A stretch of DNA of 64,000 nucleotides from Stenotrophomonas indicatrix (lineage in GTDB: Bacteria > Pseudomonadota > Gammaproteobacteria > Xanthomonadales > Xanthomonadaceae). Positions 15,852 to 24,858 of the stretch are shown here, piece after piece. The translations under genes were made by a program, and so were the position numbers. Each line of letters opens with the position of its first letter. The stretch's first letter is position 1. The DNA lies in contig NZ_PEJS01000001.1 in the NCBI RefSeq assembly GCF_002750975.1, forward strand, positions 1,984,001-2,048,000, written 5' to 3'. The notes beneath the pieces were generated by a model that was given only the letters and a program-made list of their open reading frames with translations, ran no database searches and was not told the DNA's origin.

Positions 15852-16615
15852 GCGCCAGCGCCCTCTACTTCGGGCAGGTGGTGCACCGCCGGCACCATCC
15901 GCATCCGCATGCCTTCCGCTACCCCATCGCGCAGCTGCTGCTGGACCTGGACGAGTTAGACCAGGTATTTGCCGGGCGCTGGCTGTGGTCGGTCGGGCGC
16001 CGCAACCTGGCAGAGTTCCGCCGCAGCGACTATCTCGGCGATCCCAGGACATCGCTTGCAGACGCCGTGCGTGACCATGCCGCGACCGTGCTGGGGCGGC
16101 GCCCGGACGGCCCGGTGCGGCTGTTGGCGCACCTGCGCTTCGGTGGCCACGTGTTCAATCCGGTCAGCTTCTATTACTGCTACCGGGCCGACGGCAGCAC
16201 CCTGGACTGCATCGTCGCCGACATCACCAACACGCCGTGGAAGGAACGGCACGCCTATGTTCTGCCTGTTGAAAGCGCACAGCCGCAGGGGCGTGCCCTG
16301 CGCTGGCAGTTCGACAAAGCCTTCCACGTTTCCCCCTTCATGCCGATGGATTGCCGCTACGACTGGCGCTTCACCGCGCCCGGCGAGGACCTGCGCGTAC
16401 ATATGCAGGTCTGGCGCGACGGTGTCCGGCAGTTCGATGCCACCCAGGCCATGCAGCGACGCCCGCTTGATGGCCGCGGCCTGGCCCGGGTACTGGCGTT
16501 CTACCCGTTGATGACCGTGCAGGTGGTAGCCGCCATCCACTGGCAGGCACTGCGCCTGTGGCTGAAGCGCAATCCCGTGCATGACCACCCCGCTCTTGCC
16601 GAGAAACCGCGATGA
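15848..16615 (+). CDS. DUF1365 protein
   Basis: 255 residues from GTG 15848, overlapping the previous stop (GTGA). The family opening SALYFGQVVHRRHHPHPHAF is followed by YPIAQLLLDLDEL, LAHLRFGGHVFNPVSFYYCY, and FHVSPFMPMDCRYDWRFTAP. The last ~25 residues include a hydrophobic helix. The family almost always sits between the flavoprotein and the cyclopropane-fatty-acid synthase and is required with them, but its biochemical role is not established. Confidence 0.9.
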   Translation: MSASALYFGQVVHRRHHPHPHAFRYPIAQLLLDLDELDQVFAGRWLWSVGRRNLAEFRRSDYLGDPRTSLADAVRDHAATVLGRRPDGPVRLLAHLRFGGHVFNPVSFYYCYRADGSTLDCIVADITNTPWKERHAYVLPVESAQPQGRALRWQFDKAFHVSPFMPMDCRYDWRFTAPGEDLRVHMQVWRDGVRQFDATQAMQRRPLDGRGLARVLAFYPLMTVQVVAAIHWQALRLWLKRNPVHDHPALAEKPR

Positions 16616-17877
16616 ACGAGCTGAATCCTTCCGTTGCCCTGCCCCGCCCCGGCGCGGTGGACGTATTCCTGCGCCGGAGGCTGCTGGCGGTACTGGCTCC
16701 GCTGCGCGAAGGCGGGCTGCGGGTACGTGACCCCTTGGGCGAGGTCATCCTCGGTGATCGTGCGGGCGCACTGCAGGCCACGGTGACCATCAGCGATATG
16801 GCGTTCTACCGCAAGGTGGCCGCGCAGGGCAGCGTCGGCGCGGGTGAGAGCTACATCCACGGCGATTGGCACTGCGATGACCTGGTGGCCCTGGTGCGGC
16901 TGCTGGTGCGCAACCGCGACCTGCTGGATGGCATGGAACGCGGGCCGGCGCGGATCGGTGGCTGGCTGCTGCGCGGCTGGAACCGCCTGCGGCGCAACAG
17001 CCGCGAAGGCAGTCGCCGCAACATCGCCGCCCACTACGATCTGGGCAATGACTTCTTCGCGCTGTTCCTGTCGCCGGACCTGATGTACTCCTCGGCGGTG
17101 TTCAGCGATGCCGGCGACTCGCTGGAAACCGCCTCGCGCCGCAAGCTGGACCGCATCTGCCAGCAGCTGCAGCTGCAACCCGGTGATCGCGTCGTCGAGA
17201 TCGGTACCGGCTGGGGCGGGTTCGCCCTGCATGCCGCCCAGCACTACGGCTGCCATGTGACCACCACCACCATCTCCGCCGAACAGCACGCGCTTGCCGC
17301 CCAGCGTGTGGCCGAGGCGGGCCTGCAGGAGCGCGTGACCCTGCTGATGCAGGACTACCGTGATCTGCAGGGCCAGTTCGACAAGCTGGTGTCGATCGAG
17401 ATGATCGAGGCCATCGGTGCCGAGTATCTGGACACCTACATGGCGACCCTGCAGCGGCTGCTGAAGCCCGATGGCGTGGCCCTGCTGCAGGCCATCACCA
17501 TCGAGGACCAGCGCTACGAGCAGGCGCGTCGCAGCGTGGACTACATCAAGCGCTTCGTGTTCCCCGGCAGTTTCATTCCCTCGATCAACGCCATCCTGGC
17601 CGCCAAGACCCGGGCCTGCGACCTGCAGCTGATCGCCCAGCAGGATTTCGGCCACTCCTATGCACTCACCCTGCGCGCCTGGCGGCAGCGCTTCCTGGCG
17701 CAGTTGCCGGCGGTACGTGCGCAGGGTTTCGATGACCGCTTCTGCAGGCTGTGGGAGTTCTATCTGGCCTACTGCGAGGGCGGCTTCCTCGAGCGCTCGA
17801 TCGGCGTGTCCCATCTGCTGCTGGCACGGCCGGGCTACCGTCCCGAGACGGACGTCCATGGCCAACGGGCCGGCTGA
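16612..17877 (+). CDS. Cyclopropane-fatty-acid-synthase family SAM methyltransferase
   Basis: 421 residues, ATGA overlap with the DUF1365 gene. A CFA-type N-terminal domain (AFYRKVAAQGSVGAGESYIH with GDW) precedes the SAM-binding core VVEIGTGWGGFALHAAQHYG and the C-terminal YIKRFVFPGSFIPSINAI, all typical of full-length CFA synthases. It would add a methylene or methyl group from SAM to an acyl-chain double bond, using the product of the desaturase or existing unsaturated chains. Confidence 0.93.
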   Translation: MNELNPSVALPRPGAVDVFLRRRLLAVLAPLREGGLRVRDPLGEVILGDRAGALQATVTISDMAFYRKVAAQGSVGAGESYIHGDWHCDDLVALVRLLVRNRDLLDGMERGPARIGGWLLRGWNRLRRNSREGSRRNIAAHYDLGNDFFALFLSPDLMYSSAVFSDAGDSLETASRRKLDRICQQLQLQPGDRVVEIGTGWGGFALHAAQHYGCHVTTTTISAEQHALAAQRVAEAGLQERVTLLMQDYRDLQGQFDKLVSIEMIEAIGAEYLDTYMATLQRLLKPDGVALLQAITIEDQRYEQARRSVDYIKRFVFPGSFIPSINAILAAKTRACDLQLIAQQDFGHSYALTLRAWRQRFLAQLPAVRAQGFDDRFCRLWEFYLAYCEGGFLERSIGVSHLLLARPGYRPETDVHGQRAG

Positions 17878-17878
17878 C

Positions 17879-18421
17879 ATGCGCCGCACCTGGGTCAACG
17901 TAATCGGCAACCAGCTGGTATGGCTGTGCGCCGTTGCCGGAGCCGGCCGCGGCTGGCAATGGCCGGCCCTGCTGTCGGCCACACTCTATGTCGGCAGCCA
18001 GTTGCTTGCCTCGACGCGGCCACGCCTGGAGCTGCGCCTGCTGTTGCTCGCGCTGGGGTGTGCCTGGCTGGTGGATGGCAGCGCTGCAGCCAGCGGTGCT
18101 GTGCAGTATGCCGCCGCACCGCTTGGATGGGTGCCGCCACCGTGGATTTTCGCGCTGTGGGCGGCCTTTGCGATGACGCTGACGGCGTCGATGGCGTTCC
18201 TGCAGCGGCACTGGATGCTGCCGGTGGCCCTGGGCCTGCTGGCGCCGCTGGCGTATCTGTCCGCGGCGCGGGGTTTCCAGGCCGTACATTTCACCGCCCC
18301 GGCCTGGCTGGGCGTGGCAACACTGGCGCAGGGCTGGTGCGTGGCACTGTCGCTGCTGTGCGCCGTCGCCCGTCGCGGAACGCCCAGCAATCGTGACACC
18401 CCATTGATCGGAGCAGCCTGA
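17879..18421 (+). CDS. DUF2878 membrane protein
   Basis: 180 residues from ATG 17879, one base after the CFA-gene stop. An in-frame ATG at 17858 is an alternative, but family members usually begin near MRRTWVNVIGNQLVWLCAV. Five to six hydrophobic helices are visible. DUF2878 proteins travel with DUF1365/CFA genes; function unknown, presumably part of the lipid-modifying assembly. Confidence 0.82.
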   Translation: MRRTWVNVIGNQLVWLCAVAGAGRGWQWPALLSATLYVGSQLLASTRPRLELRLLLLALGCAWLVDGSAAASGAVQYAAAPLGWVPPPWIFALWAAFAMTLTASMAFLQRHWMLPVALGLLAPLAYLSAARGFQAVHFTAPAWLGVATLAQGWCVALSLLCAVARRGTPSNRDTPLIGAA

Positions 18422-19197
18422 TGAGCATTCTGTGGTGGGTACTGCTGTACGCCGTGCTGATCATGGCCTGGGGTTGGACCTGGCAGCGCAGGCACCGCAA
18501 CATCGGCATCGTCGATGTCCTGTGGGCAAAGGGCGTGGCGGCAGGCGCGCTGCTGCTTGCATGGCTGGGCGATGGCGCGCTGCAGCCACGCATCGCGCTG
18601 GCCGTGCTCGGTGGCCTGTGGGGAAGTCGTCTCGCCCTGCATCTGTGGCGCCGCGTACGCAGCGAGGAAGAAGACGGTCGCTACCGCTATCTGCGCGAAC
18701 ACTGGCACGGCCACCAGGGCAGGATCTTCGGCTTCTTCATGGCGCAGGCGCTGTTGGTGGTGCTGTTTGCGCTGCCGTTCACGGCCGTGGCCGGCAATCC
18801 CCACAGTGACATGCCTGGCTGGATCGCAGCGGCGGTCGTCGTGTGGCTGCTCAGCGTGGGCGGCGAAGCACTGGCCGACCGTCAGCTGGCACGCTTCCGT
18901 GCCGTCCCGGCGAACAGGGGCCGGACCTGCCGCCAAGGACTGTGGCGGTACACGCGCCATCCCAATTACTTCTTCGAGTGGCTGCACTGGTTCACCTATG
19001 TACTGCTGGCAGCCGGCTCACCCTTGTGGTGGCTGGCCTGGTCCGGGCCGGTGCTGATGTACGTGTTCCTGCGCTACCTCAGTGGCGTTCCCTTCACCGA
19101 GAAACAGGCGCTGCGCAGTCGAGGCGATGACTATCGCGACTACCAGCGCAGTACCCCGATGTTCTTCCCCTGGTTTCCGCGCAGCCCCAAGGAGTGA
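18421..19197 (+). CDS. DUF1295 membrane protein (steroid-reductase / isoprenylcysteine-methyltransferase-like fold)
   Basis: 258 residues, with a TGATG overlap at the start. Six or so membrane helices are present, and a C-terminal NAD(P)H/SAM-binding style motif TRHPNYFFEWLHWFTYVLLA with FTEKQALRSRGDDYRDYQRS, characteristic of DUF1295. The fold relates to 5-alpha steroid reductases, so reduction of a double bond in the modified chain is possible. It is the sixth gene in the operon. Confidence 0.88.
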   Translation: MSILWWVLLYAVLIMAWGWTWQRRHRNIGIVDVLWAKGVAAGALLLAWLGDGALQPRIALAVLGGLWGSRLALHLWRRVRSEEEDGRYRYLREHWHGHQGRIFGFFMAQALLVVLFALPFTAVAGNPHSDMPGWIAAAVVVWLLSVGGEALADRQLARFRAVPANRGRTCRQGLWRYTRHPNYFFEWLHWFTYVLLAAGSPLWWLAWSGPVLMYVFLRYLSGVPFTEKQALRSRGDDYRDYQRSTPMFFPWFPRSPKE

Positions 19198-19202
19198 TCC
19201 CG

Positions 19203-20279
19203 ATGAACAGCACCCCGTCCCTTGCTCCGGTTGCCGATACGGAAGCCGGCCTTACCGGTTGGGCCGAGCGTGGCTGGCTGCCCGATGCGGCGCTGCGCGC
19301 GGGCATACGCCGCCTGTGTGCGCAACGCCTGGCCGAGGAGTCGAGCGGCAGCATGGAGGAGCAGGCGCAGCGCTTCAGCCGCCGTATCGCCGAGCTCACT
19401 GGCAGCCCACTGGCACTGCACGTGGATGCGGCCAACCGCCAGCATTACGAGGTGCCTGCCGCCTTCTTCCAGGGCTGCCTGGGGCATCGCCTGAAGTACA
19501 GCAGCTGCTACTACCGCACCGGCCGCGAGACGCTGGACCAGGCCGAGGATGCGATGCTGGAGCTGTACGGGCAGCGCGCCGGATTGGCCGACGGCCAGGG
19601 CATTCTTGAGCTGGGCTGCGGCTGGGGCTCGCTGACGCTGTGGATGGCCGAGCGCTACCCGAACGCGCGCATCACCGCCGTGTCCAACTCGCACAGCCAG
19701 CGCAGCCATATCCTGGCGCAGTGCGAGGCGCGCGGGTTCGGCAACGTCGAGGTACTCACCCGGGACGTCAACCAGCTGGACCTGCCTGCCGCTGCGTTTG
19801 ATCGCTGCGTGTCGGTGGAGATGTTCGAGCATGTCCGCAACTACGACCGCCTGCTGGGCCGCATTGCCCGCTGGCTGAAGCCGGACGGTGCGCTGTTCGT
19901 GCACATTTTCGCCCATCGCACGCTGATGTATCCGTTCGAGACCGAGGGCGACGACAACTGGATGGGCCGGCATTTCTTCACCGGCGGCCTGATGCCGGCA
20001 GCGGACACGCTGCTGCACTTCCAGCGCGACCTGGTGCTGGACCAGCGCTGGCTGCTGGACGGCACGCACTACCAGCGCACGGCCAACCATTGGCTGGCCA
20101 ACCAGGATGCTGCCCGTGAACAGCTGCTGCCGGTGCTGGCACAGACCTATGGCGACGGAGCGGCGGCACGCATCTGGTGGCAGCGCTGGCGCATGTTCTG
20201 GATGGCCTGCGCCGAATTGTTCGGCTACGACGACGGCCAGCAATGGCTGGTCGCCCACTACCTGTTCCGCCCGCGTTGA
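19203..20279 (+). CDS. Second CFA-like SAM methyltransferase
   Basis: 358 residues from ATG 19203, preceded by AAGGAG. A GTG at 19194 that overlaps the previous stop is an alternative. The SAM site is LELGCGWGSLTLWMAERYPN with later VEMFEHVRNYDRLLGRIARW and HIFAHRTLMYPFETEGDDNW. It is shorter than the first methyltransferase, lacks its N-terminal CFA domain, and ends in a different C-terminal region. So the operon encodes two distinct methyl-transfer steps rather than a duplicate. Confidence 0.88.
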   Translation: MNSTPSLAPVADTEAGLTGWAERGWLPDAALRAGIRRLCAQRLAEESSGSMEEQAQRFSRRIAELTGSPLALHVDAANRQHYEVPAAFFQGCLGHRLKYSSCYYRTGRETLDQAEDAMLELYGQRAGLADGQGILELGCGWGSLTLWMAERYPNARITAVSNSHSQRSHILAQCEARGFGNVEVLTRDVNQLDLPAAAFDRCVSVEMFEHVRNYDRLLGRIARWLKPDGALFVHIFAHRTLMYPFETEGDDNWMGRHFFTGGLMPAADTLLHFQRDLVLDQRWLLDGTHYQRTANHWLANQDAAREQLLPVLAQTYGDGAAARIWWQRWRMFWMACAELFGYDDGQQWLVAHYLFRPR

Positions 20280-20293
20280 AGGAGACCGCCCTC

Positions 20294-20827
20294 ATGCGTA
20301 TCGCATCGCTGTTCCCGCTGCTGGCCGTTGCCCTGTTCGGCGCAGGCTGCAGCAGCCACGACACCCGCCCCATCCCGCTGCCTCCGAAGGTGGACGTGCC
20401 GCGCTTCATGGGCGACTGGTATGTCATCGCCCATATTCCGTCCCGACCCGAGCGCGAGGCCTTCGACGCGGTGGAAAGCTACGCGCTGCAGGCCGATGGC
20501 CGCATCCAGACCACTTTCACCTATCGCAAGGGCAGCTTCCAGTCGCCACAGAAGTCGATGCACCCGGTGGGCCGTGTGGAAAAACATGGCAATGGTGCGG
20601 TCTGGGGCATGCAGTTCATCTGGCCCATCCAGGCCGAATACCTGATTGCCTGGCTGGATGAGGGCTACACCCAGACCATCGTGGCCCGCAGCAAGCGTGA
20701 CTACGTGTGGTACATGGCGCGCACGCCGCAGGTGAGCGAGGCGGACTACCAGCAGGCGGTCGCCCGCATCAAGGCAATGGGATACGACACCGGCAAGCTG
20801 CGCCGGGTGCCGCAGTCGGTGCGCTGA
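20294..20827 (+). CDS. blc: Outer-membrane lipocalin lipoprotein (Blc-like)
   Basis: 177 residues. The lipoprotein signal ends in a lipobox LFGAGC (Cys near residue 18). The lipocalin signature is VPRFMGDWYVIAHIPSRPER and the family end YDTGKLRRVPQSV matches bacterial Blc. It would carry fatty acids or lysophospholipids at the outer membrane. As last gene of the lipid operon it may handle the modified or damaged lipids. A ribosome site GAAGGAGA stands just upstream. Confidence 0.9.
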   Translation: MRIASLFPLLAVALFGAGCSSHDTRPIPLPPKVDVPRFMGDWYVIAHIPSRPEREAFDAVESYALQADGRIQTTFTYRKGSFQSPQKSMHPVGRVEKHGNGAVWGMQFIWPIQAEYLIAWLDEGYTQTIVARSKRDYVWYMARTPQVSEADYQQAVARIKAMGYDTGKLRRVPQSVR

Positions 20828-20943
20828 GCCCGCGCGAAGCGATGCTGCAGAACAGAATGATGCAAGCGCCGAATCGGCCGTTGCCCCATGAATGGGGGAA
20901 TATAGGGCTGCCCGCCCTTTCACGGATTATCAATCCTGCTTTA

Positions 20944-20959
20944 TGTGATTAATATCACT
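20944..20959. promoter_or_regulatory. CRP/FNR-type palindrome (candidate Clp site)
   Basis: TGTGATTAATATCACT contains TGTGA-N6-TCACT, one base from the CRP/Clp consensus TGTGA-N6-TCACA, and also fits the FNR layout (GTGAT-N4-ATCAC). It sits in an AT-rich stretch (about 20880-20995), unlike the surrounding GC-rich DNA, about 70 bases before the start of the fusion gene. Confidence 0.6.
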
Positions 20960-21028
20960 TAAAGACATTTACTCCCATGCAATAAAGGCGGCGAAGATTC
21001 ACCGGCCTCCGGCCACAGGGAGCGTGCC

Positions 21029-23467
21029 ATGCAGGATGTCTCGCCGCATCAGTGCAAGGTTGTATCCGAACGGAAATGGTCTCTCAGCACGTTCATGGAG
21101 TTCTATGAGCGCGTACTGAGCCAGCGCATTTTCGGTCCCTACGGAAAGCTGTTGGCCGAGGAGATCGCTGGCGACATCCGGGCCGGTTTCAACGCGTCCG
21201 ACGTCCTGGAGGTCGCCTGCGGCACCGGGGTCATCACCGCGAACCTTTACCAGCACCTGAGCAGGCCGCTGGGCCTACGGTTGGTCGCCACCGATCTTTC
21301 AGCGATCGCCGTGAACGTGGCACGCAGCGTGCTGAGCGATGAGGTGCAGCGCAACGTGCCCCTCCTTGCCGATGTGGACATGGCGGAGCTGCCCTTCGCC
21401 GACGCCAGCTTCGACGTCATCGTCTGCGGGTTCGGCCTGATGTTCCCGCCGGACAAGGCGCGCGTCGCCCGCGAGTTCAGGCGCGTGCTCCGCCCTGGCG
21501 GACGGGTCTACGCCACGGCATTCCACTACAACCAGCTGTTCGAGCTGGCCCGCGAACAGTCCCGGCAGCACTTCGGCATGCCCTCCCGGCTGATGGATGC
21601 AGCCCTGAGCCTGACCGACCCGTCGCCCATCACACGCGCGTTCGCGATCGAAGGACTTTCCCCGCAAGAGGGCGAGATGGCTGAACTGCGGCCCCTCGCG
21701 TTTGCCATGGGCGACGCCGATGTGCGCGAGTTCCTGTTCAACGCCTGCATCCTTCTGGAGGAGTTCAACCAGTGCGACGCCCCCAGCAGGGAGCGCTATC
21801 TGGACGCGATGCTGGATGCCGTCCATGCAGCAGTGCCAGACCAGCGTTACCAGGTGGAAGCCTGGTTGCTGCGCGGCTGTGTGGATGCTGCACACACCCC
21901 TGCGCAGGCCGCCCTCCGGGCACCGGATTTCTCACCCCTGCTGGCGTTCCACCTGCCGCTGCAGCAGGATGCGCGCGCGATGCGCGGCTTCGAAAGCGCT
22001 CGCGCACGGTTCCTCGCCGACCACCCCGATTATCCCCATGATCAGGTCGAGGCCATGCGCCAGCAGGAATATGCGCGGCTGGATGAGCAACAGGTGACCT
22101 ATCTGGATCACGTGGGCGGAACATTGCCGCCCGACAGCCTGCTTGAGCAGGATTACCAGGCACTCAAGCGGACGATTCTCGGCAATCCGCACAGCGGATC
22201 GAAAGCATCCCAGGACGCACTTCATAGGGCGTGTGAGCAGATCCACGCCTTCTTCGGAACCACGCCGGAGGAGTACGAGATACTGTTCACCGCCAATGCC
22301 AGCAGCGCAATCCGTTTGGTGGCCGAGTCATTCCCGTTCCAGGCCGGGTCGCAGGCACTGCTGACCAAGGACAATCACACCTCGGTACACGGCTTGCGCG
22401 AGTACGCCACGGCGAAGGGCGCACAGGTGAAGTACATTCCGCTGGATGACGAGCTGCTGTTGCATGAAGGGCTGATGTGGCGCGCGTTGCAGCGGCTGCA
22501 GCCCGGCGCCCCGCATCTGCTCGCCTTTCCCGCGCAATCCAATGCGACCGGCGCCCGGCACGATCTGGCCTGGATCGAGCGGGCCCAGGCGCATGGCGCG
22601 ACGGTGCTGTGTGACGCGGCGGCCCTGGTGCCGCAATACCGGCTTGACTGCTCCCGTCATCACCCCGATTTCGTGGTGGCATCGTTCTACAAGATCTTCG
22701 GTTACCCCACCGGCGCCGGTTGCCTGCTCGCCCGGCGGGCCGCACTCGACCTGCTGAAACCGCCGTCGTTTGCCGGTGGTGGCGTGTGCTACTACTCCGG
22801 GCCATGGTCACCCACCGATCGCCTGCTGTACCGCGATGCGGGCCAGCGATTCGAAGTCGGCACGCCCAACTACGCCGCCTTCCCCGCCATCGCCAGAGGC
22901 TTTGAATTCGTGGCCGCGCTTGGCGGAGTGGAAGCGGTCGCGTTGCGCTCGCGTGCGTTGGCCGAGTGGCTGCAGGCGCAGCTGTCATCGCTTCGCCACC
23001 ACATCGGCGGCGCGTTGCCGCTGTGCCAGATCTATGGCCCGCCCGCTGCGCAGCGGGGCGCGACGCTGATGCTGAACTTCTTCGACTGCTATGGCTCCAT
23101 CCTGCCGCACGCCCGCGTCAAGCGCGCCGCAGACCGGTTCGGCATCACCCTGCGCAATGGCTGCTTCTGCAACCTGGGCGCCGTCCAGCAGGCGACCTAC
23201 GCTACCGCAGGCGCCGAGCACTGTGAACTGGACAAGACCGGGAAGATTCTCGACTGCACCACATTCGACGAGAAGATCCTGGAGAAGGGTGATTGCGGTG
23301 CGGTCAGGATTTCGTTCGGGCTGGGATCGAATTTCACCGATGCCTATCGCTTCCTGCTGTTCGCCACCTGCCTGCTGGACACAGATGCTTCAGGCCTGGA
23401 ATGTGTGATGGAGCAATCATCGGCACCGGCTCCGGAACCCCGGGTTGCCAGCACTGTGCAGGCTTGA
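21029..23467 (+). CDS. Fusion: SAM methyltransferase + Mo-cofactor-sulfurase-like PLP domain
   Basis: 812 residues with two enzyme domains. Residues about 30-290 are a class I methyltransferase (SAM motif VLEVACGTGVITANLY, then DASFDVIVCGFGLMF and FRRVLRPGGRVYATAF). Residues about 350-790 are an aminotransferase-class-V fold. They include YLDHVGGTLPPDSLL, NPHSGSKAS, the probable PLP lysine K555 in ASFYKIFGYPTGAGC, and RNGCFCNLGAVQ with C712 and C714. The last two motifs are those of the N-terminal desulfurase domain of eukaryotic MOCOS/ABA3, not of ordinary IscS/SufS. No MOSC domain follows. It stands alone in its transcription unit. Natural-product or cofactor sulfur chemistry coupled to methylation is inference. 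Confidence 0.85.
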   Translation: MQDVSPHQCKVVSERKWSLSTFMEFYERVLSQRIFGPYGKLLAEEIAGDIRAGFNASDVLEVACGTGVITANLYQHLSRPLGLRLVATDLSAIAVNVARSVLSDEVQRNVPLLADVDMAELPFADASFDVIVCGFGLMFPPDKARVAREFRRVLRPGGRVYATAFHYNQLFELAREQSRQHFGMPSRLMDAALSLTDPSPITRAFAIEGLSPQEGEMAELRPLAFAMGDADVREFLFNACILLEEFNQCDAPSRERYLDAMLDAVHAAVPDQRYQVEAWLLRGCVDAAHTPAQAALRAPDFSPLLAFHLPLQQDARAMRGFESARARFLADHPDYPHDQVEAMRQQEYARLDEQQVTYLDHVGGTLPPDSLLEQDYQALKRTILGNPHSGSKASQDALHRACEQIHAFFGTTPEEYEILFTANASSAIRLVAESFPFQAGSQALLTKDNHTSVHGLREYATAKGAQVKYIPLDDELLLHEGLMWRALQRLQPGAPHLLAFPAQSNATGARHDLAWIERAQAHGATVLCDAAALVPQYRLDCSRHHPDFVVASFYKIFGYPTGAGCLLARRAALDLLKPPSFAGGGVCYYSGPWSPTDRLLYRDAGQRFEVGTPNYAAFPAIARGFEFVAALGGVEAVALRSRALAEWLQAQLSSLRHHIGGALPLCQIYGPPAAQRGATLMLNFFDCYGSILPHARVKRAADRFGITLRNGCFCNLGAVQQATYATAGAEHCELDKTGKILDCTTFDEKILEKGDCGAVRISFGLGSNFTDAYRFLLFATCLLDTDASGLECVMEQSSAPAPEPRVASTVQA

Positions 23468-23539
23468 TCCGCTGCGGGGCCGTGCCCAGGCCGGACTGTC
23501 GCATTGGGGCGATGGGCTCCGGAACGGGTGCCGCTGATC

Positions 23540-23568
23540 GGCCAGGCCTGATCAACCGCAGCCTGGCC
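23540..23568. terminator. Hairpin after the fusion gene
   Basis: Inverted repeat GGCCAGGC / GCCTGGCC (8 bp, 13-base loop) lies 72 bases after the fusion-gene stop. There is no T tract. The rest of the 218-base gap to 23686 holds only a possible -10 (TATAGT near 23628) for the next gene. Confidence 0.4.
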
Positions 23569-23685
23569 TGTGACGTGAGATGAATGGGGGTCCACCCAGC
23601 CGCTAGCCGCATGCAGCCTGCCTCCTCTATAGTCAGCCGAGCACGACAGGCGTGGTGCCTGTCCGGCAACTACAGGGAGTGGGTC

Positions 23686-24834
23686 ATGGGTCTGGTACAA
23701 GCGGTGAAGGGTGCAGTCGGCGGTGTGCTGGCCGACCAGTGGAAGGACTTCTACACCGTGCCGACCGGCCTGCCATCCACGGCAGCCCTGTTCGCGGCGG
23801 TGCCGCAGGGCACCAATGCCGGGCGCGGTTCGAACACCAGCGGCTCCTCCAACATCATCAGCAACGGTTCGAAGATCGTCGTGCCCGAGGGCTACGGCCT
23901 GCTGCTGTTCCAGGATGGCGCGATCACTGCCTTCGTGGCCGAGCCGGGTGGCTACGAATGGCGCTCGGACGATCTGAACTCGCAGTCGATCTTCGCCGGC
24001 GACGGCCTGGTCAGCACCTTCATCAAGCAGAGCTGGGAGCGCTTCAAGTTCGGCGGCCAGCCGGGCTCGCAGCAGGCCGCCTTCTTTGTTTCGCTGAAGG
24101 AACTGCCGGACAACCGCTTCGGCACCCAGTCGGAAATCTACTGGGACGACGGTTTCCTCAACACCCAGGTCGGCGCGGTCACCCGTGGTTCGTACACGCT
24201 GAAGATCGTCGACCCGATCCTGTTCGTGAAGAACTTCGTTCCGGCCAGCTACCTGCGGCCGGGCCAGGTGTTCGACTTCACCGACCTGGACAATGCTGCT
24301 GCCAGCCAGCTGTTCAATGAAGTGGTGGGTTCGCTGGCGCCGGCGTTCAGCCTGTACACCAACGATCCGGGCAAGGGCAACCGCATCACCAAGCTGCAGC
24401 AGGATTCGCTGGGCTTTGCGCAGAGCCTGTCGGCCGCCGTCGAACAGGGCTACCAGTGGAAGTCCGATCGTGGCCTGGCCATCGTCAAGACCGCCATCGT
24501 CTCGATCGAGTACGACGCCAACACCCGCGAGCTGCTGAAGACCGTGCAGCGCGCCGATGCGCTGTCCGGCTCGCGTGGCAATTCCAACCTGCAGGCCAGC
24601 GTCGCCCAGGGCATCCAGTCCGCCGGTGAGAACGGCGGTGCCGCCGGGCTTGTCGGCGTGGGCATGGCATCGGGCATGTTCGGCGCGGGCAACCTGCAGC
24701 AGCCGGCAACCCCGGCCGCCCCTGCCGCCGACGATCCGGTGGCCAAGCTGAAGAAGGCCAAGGAAATGCTCGACCTGGGCCTGATCACCCAGACCGACTA
24801 CGACGCGCTGAAGGCCAAGGCGCTGGGACTGTAA
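23686..24834 (+). CDS. YdjI-like SPFH / virion-core-type protein with C-terminal SHOCT motif
   Basis: 382 residues from ATG 23686 (AGGGAG upstream). The N-terminal part contains SNIISNGSKIVVPEGYGLLL, FVAEPGGYEW and a long SPFH-like middle. The C-terminus KLKKAKEMLDLGLITQTDYD followed by ALKAKAL is a SHOCT oligomerisation helix pair. It resembles Bacillus YdjI, which works with the zinc-ribbon protein YdjG and a PspA-family protein at the membrane. Here a YdjG-like gene follows at 24 bases; no PspA gene is in view. Confidence 0.82.
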   Translation: MGLVQAVKGAVGGVLADQWKDFYTVPTGLPSTAALFAAVPQGTNAGRGSNTSGSSNIISNGSKIVVPEGYGLLLFQDGAITAFVAEPGGYEWRSDDLNSQSIFAGDGLVSTFIKQSWERFKFGGQPGSQQAAFFVSLKELPDNRFGTQSEIYWDDGFLNTQVGAVTRGSYTLKIVDPILFVKNFVPASYLRPGQVFDFTDLDNAAASQLFNEVVGSLAPAFSLYTNDPGKGNRITKLQQDSLGFAQSLSAAVEQGYQWKSDRGLAIVKTAIVSIEYDANTRELLKTVQRADALSGSRGNSNLQASVAQGIQSAGENGGAAGLVGVGMASGMFGAGNLQQPATPAAPAADDPVAKLKKAKEMLDLGLITQTDYDALKAKALGL

Positions 24835-24858
24835 GAAGACGCAGGACGCGCAACCACC

